Below, one piece after another: positions 41,282 to 49,882 of a stretch of DNA of 64,000 nucleotides. Position 1 is the stretch's first letter; every line of letters starts with the position of its first letter. Source of the stretch: an uncultured Sutterella sp. (GTDB taxonomy: Bacteria; Pseudomonadota; Gammaproteobacteria; Burkholderiales; Burkholderiaceae_F); the NCBI GenBank assembly GCA_958347955.1, contig CATVXH010000002.1:62001-126000 (forward strand), given 5' to 3'. Position numbers and translations under genes: made by a program. The notes under the pieces were generated by a model that searched no databases, had not been told where the DNA came from, and worked only from the letters and a program-made list of their open reading frames with translations.

Positions 41282-42766
41282 ATGACGACTTTTCTCTGGC
41301 ACGATTATGAAACATTTGGTTTAAGTCCGAGCTTGGATCGACCGGCGCAGTTTGCGGCGATCCGAACGGATGAAAATCTCAATGCGATAGAAAATCCCAT
41401 TTGCCTCTATTGCAAACCGTCTCTTGACACCATGCCCAGTGCCCAGAGTATTGGTATTACCGGTATCACCCCTCAATATTGCCGAGATCATGGTCTGGTT
41501 GAGGCTGAATTTGCCCGCACGATTCATAAAGAGATGATTCGTGAAAATACAATCAGTGTCGGTTATAACTCCATGCGTTTTGATGATGAAGTGTCGCGTT
41601 TTACCTTTTGGCGCAATTTCATCAGCCCTTATGATCGGGAATTTGATAACGGCTGCTCCCGTTTTGACCTGTTCCCCCTCGTGGTGGCCACTTGGGCATT
41701 AAGACCGGATGGGATAAATTGGCCGCTCAGTGAGCAGGGAAATCGCCCCTCTTTCCGCCTCGAACATCTCTCGGCAGCGAACGGTTTGACTCACGAGCAC
41801 GCCCACGATGCCTTAAGCGATGTGCAGGCCACGATTGAAATGGCCAAACTTATCCGCCGGCGGCAGCCCAGACTTTGGGAGTACGCCTTGAGATTGCGCT
41901 TTAAGCAGGAAATCAAGCGTATTGTTGAAAGCGAAAAAGCGCTGCTGTGGGTGAGCCCAATGCATGGGGTCGAGCACGGTTATATGCGAGTCGTGCGTGT
42001 GCTGGGCAGAATGCCGGGAAAAGATCCCAATAAAGTTTTGGTTTGGGATTTAAGCGAAGATCCTTCAGAATTATTGACAATTAATGCCCAAGAGGTAAGG
42101 GCAAGAACATTTGTCAAAGAAGAGGACTTGCCTGAGGGGAAAACCCGGTTGCCGATTTTTACGTTAAAGGTCAATCAGGCGCCTTTTATTGTCAACCACT
42201 TGGGTGTGCTCAGCGACAAGCGCGCCGGCGATTTCGGTATTGATAAAGCGCTGATTGCCAAGCACGATGCCATTCTTGAACCCCACATCAATACATTCAT
42301 GGGGTTATGGGCCGAAGCTTTTGAAGAAGAGCAAGTTGAAGAAGACAGCGCCAAAAGTGATCCCGATGAAGGGCTTTACAAGGGTGGTTTTCCTTCCTAT
42401 TCAGACAAAAAATTGATTTCGCTTGTGAGCCGTTTGACACCTCAGGCGCTTGGGCAATGGGTGCATGACGGCAAACTGACGTTTGAGGATGCGCGCTTTA
42501 ATGAGCTCTTATTCCGATTCCGCGCGCGAAATTGGCCCGAAACTCTCACCCCGCAAGAGCAGTCGAGATGGCTCGAGTTTCGGCGCGCGCGCCTGATGGA
42601 TGGCGTGGGTAAGGCCCGCACGTTGCAGAGCTTTGCCGAAGAGGTTGAGGCGCTTGCGGAAAGCTACGGCGAGGACATTGATGAGCGCGCAGAGGAGCTT
42701 TGCGGCTCGCTTTATGACTGGATGGAAGTTGTCAGCAATTCTTTGGATCCTGTCGAACAGGCTTGA
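41282..42766 (+). CDS. sbcB: Exodeoxyribonuclease I
   Basis: A 494-residue 3'-5' single-strand DNase of the DEDDh group. Exo I motif WHDYETFGLSPSLDRPAQFAAIR, Exo II YNSMRFDDEV, Exo III AHDALSDVQATIEMA, then SH3-like and helical domains. It works in mismatch repair and in recombination clean-up. The ATG at 41282 gives the family start MTTFLWHDYETFG; a start 30 bases upstream is less likely. Confidence 0.96.
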   Translation: MTTFLWHDYETFGLSPSLDRPAQFAAIRTDENLNAIENPICLYCKPSLDTMPSAQSIGITGITPQYCRDHGLVEAEFARTIHKEMIRENTISVGYNSMRFDDEVSRFTFWRNFISPYDREFDNGCSRFDLFPLVVATWALRPDGINWPLSEQGNRPSFRLEHLSAANGLTHEHAHDALSDVQATIEMAKLIRRRQPRLWEYALRLRFKQEIKRIVESEKALLWVSPMHGVEHGYMRVVRVLGRMPGKDPNKVLVWDLSEDPSELLTINAQEVRARTFVKEEDLPEGKTRLPIFTLKVNQAPFIVNHLGVLSDKRAGDFGIDKALIAKHDAILEPHINTFMGLWAEAFEEEQVEEDSAKSDPDEGLYKGGFPSYSDKKLISLVSRLTPQALGQWVHDGKLTFEDARFNELLFRFRARNWPETLTPQEQSRWLEFRRARLMDGVGKARTLQSFAEEVEALAESYGEDIDERAEELCGSLYDWMEVVSNSLDPVEQA

Positions 42767-42834
42767 TTGCGTTTGAAAGATCCGGTTAAACGAGAAATTC
42801 AATCAAAACCGTCAATCCATTTTCTTTCCAAATC

Positions 42835-42858
42835 GCGGCGCCGTTTTGTCGGCGCCGC
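42835..42858. terminator. GC-rich hairpin between sbcB and metQ
   Basis: GCGGCGCC (42835-42842) pairs with GGCGCCGC (42851-42858) between convergent genes. No T-run on either side, so termination is assumed rather than shown. Confidence 0.5.
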
Positions 42859-42869
42859 ACTCTTAGAGG

Positions 42870-43730
42870 CTAATAAGTGTATTTTTCTGCGCCGTCCCAG
42901 GCGGGCGTGTAGGCACCTTTGTATGCTTTCATTAAAGTCGTCGCCGTTTCATGAGTTTGATAGGCCGCGACCACTTTGAGGTAAATCGGATTATCTTTAT
43001 CGACTTCACGGGCGGCGATGATATTGACGAGTTGTGAGACTTGGGGGTTGGTTTTCGGGTCAAGATTTTCCGCATAAATGGAGTCGGTGAAGGCGTCTAA
43101 GCCAGCCGTGTAAGCGTTTCCGCCGTTGATAATAGCCGCAGTCACATCGGGCAGCAGGCGGGCGAGAATGCCGGATTCGGCTTCGCGAATTTTAATTTTG
43201 ACGTTGTAATGAGTGATATCGAGTTTTGTGGGCACGTAACCTTTGCTCGGATCCACTTTGACGAGACCCGCGCTCTCCAACAGTTTAATCGCTCGGCCGC
43301 CGTTGGTGAGGTCAGAGGGAATTGCGATGATGTCTCCGTCTTTTATGTCGGCGATCGACTTGATTTTGTCTTTGTTGTGATAAATGCGAAGGGGAGTGAT
43401 TAATGTGTCGCCGATGGAGACAATTTTGTAGCCGTTTCTCTCGATGTCGTTAGCCAGATAGGCCTTGTGCTGAAAGGCGTTGAGGTCGATTTCTCCGTCA
43501 GCCAACGCTCGGTTGGGGGTGGCATAGTCACTATATTTAACGAGTTTTACCCGAATTTTTTCAGGCGCCAAAATTTCGTTGACGGTATCCCATTGAGCGA
43601 CATAGTCGCCGACAACCCCAACCGTGACCTCTTTGAAGTCATCGGCCTGAGCCGAAGACAAGAGACCGAATGAGACTGTGGCGGCGAAGCCCGCGGCAAT
43701 GAAAGATTTGATAAATGTGCGCTTGTTCAT
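42870..43730 (-). CDS. metQ: Methionine ABC transporter substrate-binding protein
   Basis: A 286-residue NlpA/MetQ-family periplasmic binding protein (VGVVGDYVAQWDTVNEILAP, NAFQHKAYLANDI, IAIPSDLTNGGRAIKLLESAG, IINGGNAYTAGLD). It has a cleavable signal (FIAAGFAATVSFGLLSSAQA) without a lipobox cysteine, so it is a soluble periplasmic protein rather than the usual lipoprotein. Last gene of metN-metI-metQ. Substrate is methionine by family; D-methionine or related compounds are possible. Confidence 0.92.
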   Translation of the reverse strand: MNKRTFIKSFIAAGFAATVSFGLLSSAQADDFKEVTVGVVGDYVAQWDTVNEILAPEKIRVKLVKYSDYATPNRALADGEIDLNAFQHKAYLANDIERNGYKIVSIGDTLITPLRIYHNKDKIKSIADIKDGDIIAIPSDLTNGGRAIKLLESAGLVKVDPSKGYVPTKLDITHYNVKIKIREAESGILARLLPDVTAAIINGGNAYTAGLDAFTDSIYAENLDPKTNPQVSQLVNIIAAREVDKDNPIYLKVVAAYQTHETATTLMKAYKGAYTPAWDGAEKYTY

Positions 43731-43748
43731 AGCAATTCTCCTAAAAGA

Positions 43749-44429
43749 TTAGTGTGAAGTTTTTCGAATGATCCATTGACCAAGAAACTGAACGACTGTA
43801 ATGACAGTCAAAATGATGATGACAGTAAGCCATATCATGTCTCTGTAACCCATTTGATAGCCGTAGCGGATGGCAAAATCGCCGAGACCTCCCGCGCCAA
43901 TTGCTCCCGCAATGGCGGTGATGCCGATAAAACTCACAAAAGTAATGAGTGTGACGCGGGTTATGCCCGGGATGGACTCTCTGAGGTAAACCCCAAATAC
44001 GATTTGCGGGATGGAAAAACCCATGGCAAGGCTTGCCTCAATGAGACCCTCATCCAAATCACTTAAAACGGATTCGATCTGTCGGGCAAAAAATGGCACA
44101 GTGCCAAAGACGAGCGCGACAAAAGAGCCTGTGACGCCTGAGCCTGTGCCGACCAAAAGGCGGCTTAGAGGAATCAACAGCACGATCAAAATGATGAATG
44201 GAATGGATCGAATGATGTCGATTGATTTATCAAGCGATAAAAACAGCCACGGTCTTTCCCAAAGACCACCTCGGCGGGTGATGACGAGCAACACGCCAAT
44301 GGCGACTCCTAAAAACCAAGCGATGGTGCCTGAGACGGCCACCATGGTGGCCGTTTGCCAGAAGCACTCAAGCAATTCCGGTCCCAGCCTGTCAATATGC
44401 GGCAAAAAATAGCCGATCAGATCATTCAT
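43749..44429 (-). CDS. metI: Methionine ABC transporter permease
   Basis: A 226-residue permease with five or six hydrophobic segments and the coupling motif EASLAMGFSIPQIVFGVYLRE typical of MetI, followed by GITAIAGAIGAGGLGDFAIRYGYQ. Its start overlaps the metN stop by 4 bases (ATGA), so the genes are translationally coupled. Confidence 0.95.
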   Translation of the reverse strand: MNDLIGYFLPHIDRLGPELLECFWQTATMVAVSGTIAWFLGVAIGVLLVITRRGGLWERPWLFLSLDKSIDIIRSIPFIILIVLLIPLSRLLVGTGSGVTGSFVALVFGTVPFFARQIESVLSDLDEGLIEASLAMGFSIPQIVFGVYLRESIPGITRVTLITFVSFIGITAIAGAIGAGGLGDFAIRYGYQMGYRDMIWLTVIIILTVITVVQFLGQWIIRKTSH

Positions 44430-45454
44430 CTCAACACCTCCACATTGACTTTTTGTTCAATCAAAAATTGCTTTGCCGCCCGCACTTGCGAGACATCTCC
44501 CTCAATCGCCACCCCGAGTTTGCCCACTATGCATTCTTTGAAGTAGTCGATATTGCCGTAAATAATGTTGGCTTTTACTTCGAAGAGTCGATAGAGCTCA
44601 CTCATTAAAGGCTCTCCCGCCACGGCTCCCCGATAGGTGAGAAACCAAATGGGTTGTGAGGGTTCAATGCCGGTGATGGCGCTGTTAAGTTTGATGAGCT
44701 CGGCGAATGTCTCGAAATTGTCAGCTGCCTGAATGAAACTTTTGGTAATTGGGGCGCGGGGAGCACTGAAAACGTCAACAATATCGCCTTCTTCAACAAT
44801 GCGGCCGGCTTGCATCACGGCCACGCGGTCACAGATCTCTTTAATGACTTCCATTTGATGTGTAATGACCACAATGGTGAGGCCTAAGCGCGAGTTGACC
44901 TCTTTGAGCAGTTGCAGAATTGAGTGGGTGGTTTGAGGATCCAAAGCGCTGGTGGCTTCGTCACAAAGAAGAACTTTGGGATCATTGGCTAAAGCCCGGG
45001 CGATCGCCACGCGTTGCTTTTGTCCTCCGGAGAGCTGCGAGGGGTAGCTTGCGGCTTTGTCGGAAAGCCCAACCAGTTCTAAAAGAGAGTTGATTTTTTG
45101 ACTTCGTTCCTTGGCTGTGAGATCAGTGAGTTTCAGAGGCAATTCAATGTTTTCAAAAACCGTGCGAGACGGCATGAGATTGAAATGCTGAAAAATCATT
45201 CCGATTTTTTGACGGACTTGTCGAAGATTTTTGCCTGTGTAATCCGTGATGTCTTCGGCGTTGATAATGACTCGACCATCATCGGGTTTTTCCAATAAAT
45301 TGATGCAGCGCACCAAAGTGGATTTACCTGCTCCCGAAAATCCGATAATGCCGAAAATTTCCCCACGACATATTTCGAGAGTGACATCCTTAACGGCTTC
45401 AACAGTTTTTCCGTTGATTGTGAAGCTCTTAGATATGTGTTCAAGTTTGATCAT
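44426..45454 (-). CDS. metN: Methionine ABC transporter ATPase
   Basis: A 342-residue ATPase: Walker A GFSGAGKSTL, signature LSGGQKQRVAIARAL, Walker B VLLCDEATSALD, switch His in VVITHQ. The last 100 residues are the NIL domain that binds methionine and inhibits transport when the cell is replete. It is the first gene of the operon; a 350-base leader with a Met-rich ORF precedes it. GAAGGA is its ribosome site. Confidence 0.96.
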   Translation of the reverse strand: MIKLEHISKSFTINGKTVEAVKDVTLEICRGEIFGIIGFSGAGKSTLVRCINLLEKPDDGRVIINAEDITDYTGKNLRQVRQKIGMIFQHFNLMPSRTVFENIELPLKLTDLTAKERSQKINSLLELVGLSDKAASYPSQLSGGQKQRVAIARALANDPKVLLCDEATSALDPQTTHSILQLLKEVNSRLGLTIVVITHQMEVIKEICDRVAVMQAGRIVEEGDIVDVFSAPRAPITKSFIQAADNFETFAELIKLNSAITGIEPSQPIWFLTYRGAVAGEPLMSELYRLFEVKANIIYGNIDYFKECIVGKLGVAIEGDVSQVRAAKQFLIEQKVNVEVLR

Positions 45455-45653
45455 CTTTTATCCTTCGGTCACACCGGACGCGGATGCATCAAACTTCTTG
45501 AGCGTCATTGCGGCGATTGATTCGCTGAAGTCTCAATACCAAAAAATTTTGGTGTGACGTCTTTTTAAACTTTTAATTGAAGGGGAGGAAACACCGTTCG
45601 TATTGAGACCTTCCGAACGATGTTTTTTGCGGAGCGTGGTGCTCCGAAGGTCC
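45455..45653 (-). promoter_or_regulatory. Structured metNIQ leader with competing stems
   Basis: Reading the minus strand after the leader ORF, several pairings exclude each other. GACCTTC just past the leader stop pairs with GAAGGTC around a CGGAGC/GCTCCG hairpin. ATCGTTCG pairs with CGAACGGT. GTCTCAATAC pairs over 10 bp with GTATTGAGAC (its plus-strand copies start near 45532 and 45601). GTCACACC (45551-45558) pairs with GGTGTGAC (45468-45475), next to the metN ribosome site. I see no strong T-run, so control could be translational. Confidence 0.55.
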
Positions 45654-45761
45654 TTAGAGCACCATCGTCATCATGCACATTCGCATTTCAAAAGCGCGCG
45701 CGGCACACAAAGCAACTAAGGCTTGTGTGTTGTTTTTCGCGTTCTGATGCGTCTGGTGCAT
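45654..45761 (-). CDS. Met-rich leader peptide of metNIQ
   Basis: A 35-codon ORF with AGGAA seven bases before its ATG. Residues 26-33 read MRMCMMTM: five methionines in eight residues, two codons before the stop, at the place where stalling would matter. A promoter lies just upstream, strong RNA pairings just downstream, and metN follows about 200 bases later. This is the layout of a ribosome-mediated attenuator sensing charged tRNA-Met. It has no known family and is inferred from position and composition. Confidence 0.65.
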   Translation of the reverse strand: MHQTHQNAKNNTQALVALCAARAFEMRMCMMTMVL

Positions 45762-45811
45762 GTTTAAATTCCTATGCTCTAAAAAATGAAATCTCGAAAG
45801 AGATGGATAAA

Positions 45812-45840
45812 AGGTTAGATGAATTCCATTGACACTTCAA
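45812..45840 (-). promoter_or_regulatory. Sigma-70-type promoter of metNIQ leader
   Basis: On the minus strand TTGAAG (45835-45840) and TAACCT (45812-45817) are 17 bases apart. Transcription should start about 45 bases before the leader ATG. Confidence 0.65.
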
Positions 45841-45904
45841 GAGGTTTAAAAAAAATATTTCGTGTTTCTGAGCGTTTTTGCCTATTTTCAAACAAAGTTC
45901 GAAT

Positions 45905-47152
45905 TTAGGCCCAAAGAGCAGAAAATGGCACTGCGTAAAGTCGAGAACCAAAACTTAAAATATCGTTTCCGGCGTATAGCACAATCCCTCTAAAGTCATC
46001 GACTTTGGAAGAAAACCACTTAAGATGCTTAAAATCATCGGTATTGACGGATTCGCTGCTCTTAATTTCAATTCCCAATTTTCGGTTTTTCTCATCGGTG
46101 ACCAAGAAGTCAATTTCCTGCTTATTCTTATTTCTGAAGTGATGCATTGTCCATAATGGATGAAGCTCAATTTCAGGAACTAATTGGGTATAAGCCCACG
46201 TTTCGACCAGCTTGCCTCCCTCATTGGCCATTTTTTCTGGACTGACTAATAAATCCTCAGCCGTGTGGATGTTAAGCAAATAAGCCATTAGGGCGCTGTC
46301 GGTCAGAAAAATCTCAGGCGTTTTGCTGCCCATTTTGTAGTCTTTAGATTCCCAGGCGGGCAGTTCGTCGATGAGGTACATCGCTTCAAGCGCGTTAAGG
46401 TACGAAGTGACCGTTAAAGCATTCCCGGAAATTTTCCTACAAATTTCCTGAATGTTTAGCGGTTCGCTTGAATAAGCGGCAAAAATTTGCAACAGATTGC
46501 CCAGGTCTTTGTAGCGTCGAAGATTCCACTGTTTGGTCAAGTCATACAGGAGTTGAGACCGAATATAACTCTGGAAATATAGAGATCGTTGTTCAGGATC
46601 GAAATGAATCGTTTGGGGATATCCACCTCGGATCGCCAGCTCGTAGATATATCTTCGGTCACAGTGTTCAAGGTTCTGACCAAAGGTAAACTCTTCATTG
46701 AAGACATTTTCCAAGAAATGAGGCCTTTTCTCCAATATTTCTCCTTGTGTCATCGTACGCAAACGTAAAACAAAAACTCTGCCCGTTAATGAATCTGCTT
46801 GATTGCCGGAAGGCAGTTTTCTGTAATCGGCCGATCCCGTCAATATAAATTGAGCAGGTTGATTATTGTTGTCAACTCGGCGCTTGACTTCGGATATTAA
46901 TGACGGAGCTTTCTGAATTTCGTCAATGATCAAACACTTTTCTTGAGCTTGTCGAAGGAAAAAATGGGGATCAGCTTTGGCTGCTGAAAGCACTGCTTCG
47001 TTATCCATTGTTGTGTACTTGGCTTCAATTGGGCAGAAGTCTCGTACAAGAGTTGTTTTGCCACATTGCCTGGCGCCGACAACAAGCGCGGCACGTTGAA
47101 AAGCTAAACCTTTGCGCAACAATTCTGTAGACCAACGTGGAATGGAAGGCAT
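45905..47152 (-). CDS. AAA ATPase with DUF4143 (AAA_14 family)
   Basis: A 415-residue protein: N-terminal AAA_14 ATPase (Walker A VVGARQCGKTTLV, Walker B CLIIDEIQKAP, ILTGSADYRKL) and C-terminal DUF4143 with a nuclease-like core (QEIDFLVTDEKNRKLGIEIK). The family is common in gut bacteria in variable numbers; its role is unknown, with defence or toxin-like functions suggested. It stands alone, with four 23-bp tandem repeats in its promoter region. A relic of a related gene lies at 4843-4968. Confidence 0.9.
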   Translation of the reverse strand: MPSIPRWSTELLRKGLAFQRAALVVGARQCGKTTLVRDFCPIEAKYTTMDNEAVLSAAKADPHFFLRQAQEKCLIIDEIQKAPSLISEVKRRVDNNNQPAQFILTGSADYRKLPSGNQADSLTGRVFVLRLRTMTQGEILEKRPHFLENVFNEEFTFGQNLEHCDRRYIYELAIRGGYPQTIHFDPEQRSLYFQSYIRSQLLYDLTKQWNLRRYKDLGNLLQIFAAYSSEPLNIQEICRKISGNALTVTSYLNALEAMYLIDELPAWESKDYKMGSKTPEIFLTDSALMAYLLNIHTAEDLLVSPEKMANEGGKLVETWAYTQLVPEIELHPLWTMHHFRNKNKQEIDFLVTDEKNRKLGIEIKSSESVNTDDFKHLKWFSSKVDDFRGIVLYAGNDILSFGSRLYAVPFSALWA

Positions 47153-47166
47153 ATTGATTCCGATCC

Positions 47167-47258
47167 AGAAAATATTTATATTAGATTTAGGAAAAATTAT
47201 ATAGTAATAGATGGAAAATATTTATATTATTTCTTGGAAAATATTAATACTACAAAAA
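47167..47258 (-). repeat. Four 23-bp tandem repeats upstream of DUF4143 ATPase
   Basis: Units starting at 47167, 47190, 47213 and 47236 begin with RGAAAATATTTATATTA or a variant, at an exact 23-bp period; the second is the most degenerate. They lie 15-105 bases before the ATPase start and are very AT-rich. They look like a repeated operator for autoregulation. Confidence 0.65.
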
Positions 47259-47280
47259 TAGTTTTAATAAATTAGGGAGA

Positions 47281-47322
47281 GTCAAAAAATAAAGGAGCGA
47301 TGATTTTGTTAACCATCGCTCC
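47281..47322 (-). terminator. Terminator of glnS
   Basis: GGAGCGATG (47294-47302) pairs with CATCGCTCC (47314-47322); on the minus strand it is followed by TTTATTTTTT. Confidence 0.9.
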
Positions 47323-47350
47323 CTTGGAACCTTAAGTTTTAAGGTAACTA

Positions 47351-49432
47351 TTATTTCTTGGTTTTGTTTTCTTTCAGAGCCACCGAGAGGTTAAAGACCG
47401 GATGATCGGTCGTATGGTCCTCGCGGTCTGCCACGAAATAGCCCGTACGTTCAAGTTGGAACTTTTCATCGGGCAGGGCTTGCGCCAAAGCCGGTTCAAT
47501 ATAGCCCTTGACAACTTTAAGACTTTCAGGGTTCAAAAGCGTGCGGTAGTCAGCGTCGACCGCGTCGGGTTGCGCCACGGCGAAGAGTCGATCGTAGAGA
47601 CGGAACTCCGCTTCCTTGGCGGTCTTGGCATCCACAAAGTGGATAGCGGCCTTGGTCTTGACGGTTTCTGAGCCGGCGCTTCCGCTCTTGGTTTCGGGCA
47701 GGTAGCGGCAGTGAACGGCAACCACTTTACCGTTTTCATCCTTATCGAACGAGGTTGGAACGACCACATAGGCGTAACGAAGGCGAACCGGTTTGGCTTC
47801 AGAGCCGTCGGCCGGAATCGTCAGGCGGCGGTATCCCTTGGGCGGCACTTCAGCGAAGTCGCTTTCATCGATCCAAAGTTCACGGGAGAAGGTGAGTTCA
47901 CGAGTGCCCAACTCCGGCTTTTGCGGATGGTTGGGGGCCGTGAGTGTTTCCGTTTGACCTTCAGGGTAGTTGTCGATAATGAGTTTTAAGGGGTGCACAA
48001 CGCCGATTCGGCGCAAGGCACGGCCTTCCAAATCTTCACGAAGACAGGCTTCAAGCACTGAGTAGTCGATTAAGCCCCCGGCTACGCGCGAAACGCCGCA
48101 ACGCTCGGCGAAAAGCTGAATGGCTTCAGGGGTGTAGCCGCGGCGGCGAAGACCGAAGATCGTCGGCATGCGAGGATCGTCCCAGCCGTTGACAAGATTT
48201 TCCTTGACTAATTGAATGAGTTTGCGCTTGCTCACCACCACGTGCGAGAGGTTCAAACGGTTAAACTCATACTGATGCGACAGCAGGAAGAAGTTCGGAC
48301 GAACAACAACGCTGAGGGCGGCCTGTAAAAGCGGCGTGAAATGTTCGGGTTGCGTCAAAAGCAAAGCCCAGAAAGCTTCGTGGCGGATGCCCATCAGTTT
48401 CTCGGGGCCAAATTGGTCATCCCAAGCGTCGAGAATTTCGTTGAGCGCCCGTTCGGAGTCGCTTAAACCGAGCTTTTCACGATGTTGATAGCAAGCGCGC
48501 ATGAAAGCCAGAGCGCGCTCATCTTCGCCCTTGCTCATCTTGAGCAAAATGTTCTTGGCTTCTTCAAACTGCGGAGCGCGAAGCACGGGGATGGAACGCT
48601 CAAGTGCCCAGTCGTAGAAAGCGCGTTGATCTTCAAATTCCAACGTGCAGATGGAATGGGTGATGTTTTCCAACGTGTCTTCAATCGGATGGGCAAACGT
48701 GTACATCGGGTAGATGCACCATTTGTCGCCCGTGCGATGATGCTCGGCAAAGCGGATACGATAGATCGCCGGGTCTCGCAAATTGATGTTGGGGCTGGCC
48801 ATATCGATCTTGGCACGCACGACCATGGAGCCTTCGGCATGTTTGCCGTCACGCATTTCACGGAAAAGACGAAGGTTCTCTTCTATCGGGCGGTCACGGT
48901 AAGGAGAGTTTTTACCGGGCTCGGTAAGTGTGCCGCGGTTGGCGTGCATTTCTTCCGGAGTTTGTTCGTCCACATAGGCAAAGCCCGTCTTCACCAAATG
49001 CTCGGCGCAGTCATACATCCATTGGAAGTAGTCGCTTGCAAAGTAAAGGTTGTCTTCATTGCCGTGCTTCCAATCAAAGCCAAGCCATTGAACAGATTCT
49101 TTGATTGAGTCCACGTATTCTTGGTCTTCCTTGACAGGGTTGGTGTCGTCAAAGCGCATGTGGCAGTATCCGCCGTAGTCGCGCGCGAGACCAAAGTTCA
49201 GGCAAATGCTTTTGGCGTGCCCGATGTGCAAATAGCCATTGGGCTCCGGAGGAAAGCGCGTGCGGATGCGGGCCGGATCTTCAACACCGGTGGCGGCCTG
49301 TTCGCTGTAGGGGGCCGGGTGACCGCACCACAGGCGGGGACGATTGGCGTTGCGGGCCAAGTCTTCATCAATAATGTTTCGAATAAAGTTGGTGACTTGC
49401 GCACCGTTTTCTTTGTTTTCCGTCGTGGACAT
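47351..49432 (-). CDS. glnS: Glutaminyl-tRNA synthetase with internal insertion
   Basis: A 693-residue class I synthetase. HIGH-type motif PPEPNGYLHIGHAKS (61-75) and KMSKS-type VVSKRKL (399-405) are present, followed by a complete two-barrel anticodon-binding domain. It is about 140 residues longer than E. coli GlnRS (554). About 100 extra residues (roughly 284-386) sit between DWALERSIPV and QYEFNRLNLSHVV, which are adjacent in E. coli, and about 24 extra residues (30-55) precede the HIGH region. The insert is helical-looking and does not disturb the motifs. Monocistronic. Confidence 0.95.
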   Translation of the reverse strand: MSTTENKENGAQVTNFIRNIIDEDLARNANRPRLWCGHPAPYSEQAATGVEDPARIRTRFPPEPNGYLHIGHAKSICLNFGLARDYGGYCHMRFDDTNPVKEDQEYVDSIKESVQWLGFDWKHGNEDNLYFASDYFQWMYDCAEHLVKTGFAYVDEQTPEEMHANRGTLTEPGKNSPYRDRPIEENLRLFREMRDGKHAEGSMVVRAKIDMASPNINLRDPAIYRIRFAEHHRTGDKWCIYPMYTFAHPIEDTLENITHSICTLEFEDQRAFYDWALERSIPVLRAPQFEEAKNILLKMSKGEDERALAFMRACYQHREKLGLSDSERALNEILDAWDDQFGPEKLMGIRHEAFWALLLTQPEHFTPLLQAALSVVVRPNFFLLSHQYEFNRLNLSHVVVSKRKLIQLVKENLVNGWDDPRMPTIFGLRRRGYTPEAIQLFAERCGVSRVAGGLIDYSVLEACLREDLEGRALRRIGVVHPLKLIIDNYPEGQTETLTAPNHPQKPELGTRELTFSRELWIDESDFAEVPPKGYRRLTIPADGSEAKPVRLRYAYVVVPTSFDKDENGKVVAVHCRYLPETKSGSAGSETVKTKAAIHFVDAKTAKEAEFRLYDRLFAVAQPDAVDADYRTLLNPESLKVVKGYIEPALAQALPDEKFQLERTGYFVADREDHTTDHPVFNLSVALKENKTKK

Positions 49433-49561
49433 ACGATTGTCTCAAAATAAGCGATTAGAAACTACAAATTTTAAATCTTTTCAATGTATTTAGCTTGGAA
49501 GATGTAAAAGAAATCCGGAAAATGCCGCTTTTAATTGGCTCTCGCTACAGTCTTTCGCGTA

Positions 49562-49600
49562 TTAAAAAACGAAATCGCTTTCCGACTTGCAGAAAGCGAT
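49562..49600 (-). terminator. Terminator of feo operon
   Basis: ATCGCTTTC (49574-49582) pairs with GAAAGCGAT (49592-49600); the minus strand continues TTCGTTTTTT. Confidence 0.85.
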
Positions 49601-49656
49601 CCCGAATTTGAACCATGTCTTTTAAGTTTTAAGTCGCACAAAAAAACAAACGACGC

Positions 49657-49851
49657 TCAACGGCCCATTTTTTGGATATGGATGATGTACTCTTGAGTGT
49701 CCGTGCAACAGTTTTTCTTTTTGTTGGAGGGACGGCAGGAGGAGCATCCGCAACCGCAGTCGCCCGAACCGCGGTTTTTCAGCTTAAACACAACGACCCA
49801 AATCGCCGCCAGTACGATCAGCATCAAAAGCAGCCAACTGATACCATTCAT
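49657..49851 (-). CDS. FeoB-associated Cys-rich membrane protein
   Basis: A 64-residue protein with one membrane segment (WLLLMLIVLAAIWVVVF) and a cytosolic cluster of six cysteines (DCGCGCSSCR, then NCC). Small cysteine-rich proteins of this kind follow feoB in many bacteria and are thought to assist Fe(II) uptake, perhaps by binding iron or an Fe-S cluster. It lies 31 bases after feoB in the same operon. Confidence 0.9.
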   Translation of the reverse strand: MNGISWLLLMLIVLAAIWVVVFKLKNRGSGDCGCGCSSCRPSNKKKNCCTDTQEYIIHIQKMGR

Positions 49852-49882
49852 TGTTTATCCCTTAAATAAGAACTGTTCTCAG

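Noticed and set aside
45455..45840. SAM riboswitch in front of metN
   Set aside because: I looked for SAM-I, SAM-II or SAM/SAH-like cores and saw none of their conserved motifs; the Met-rich ORF explains the leader better. A covariance search would settle it.
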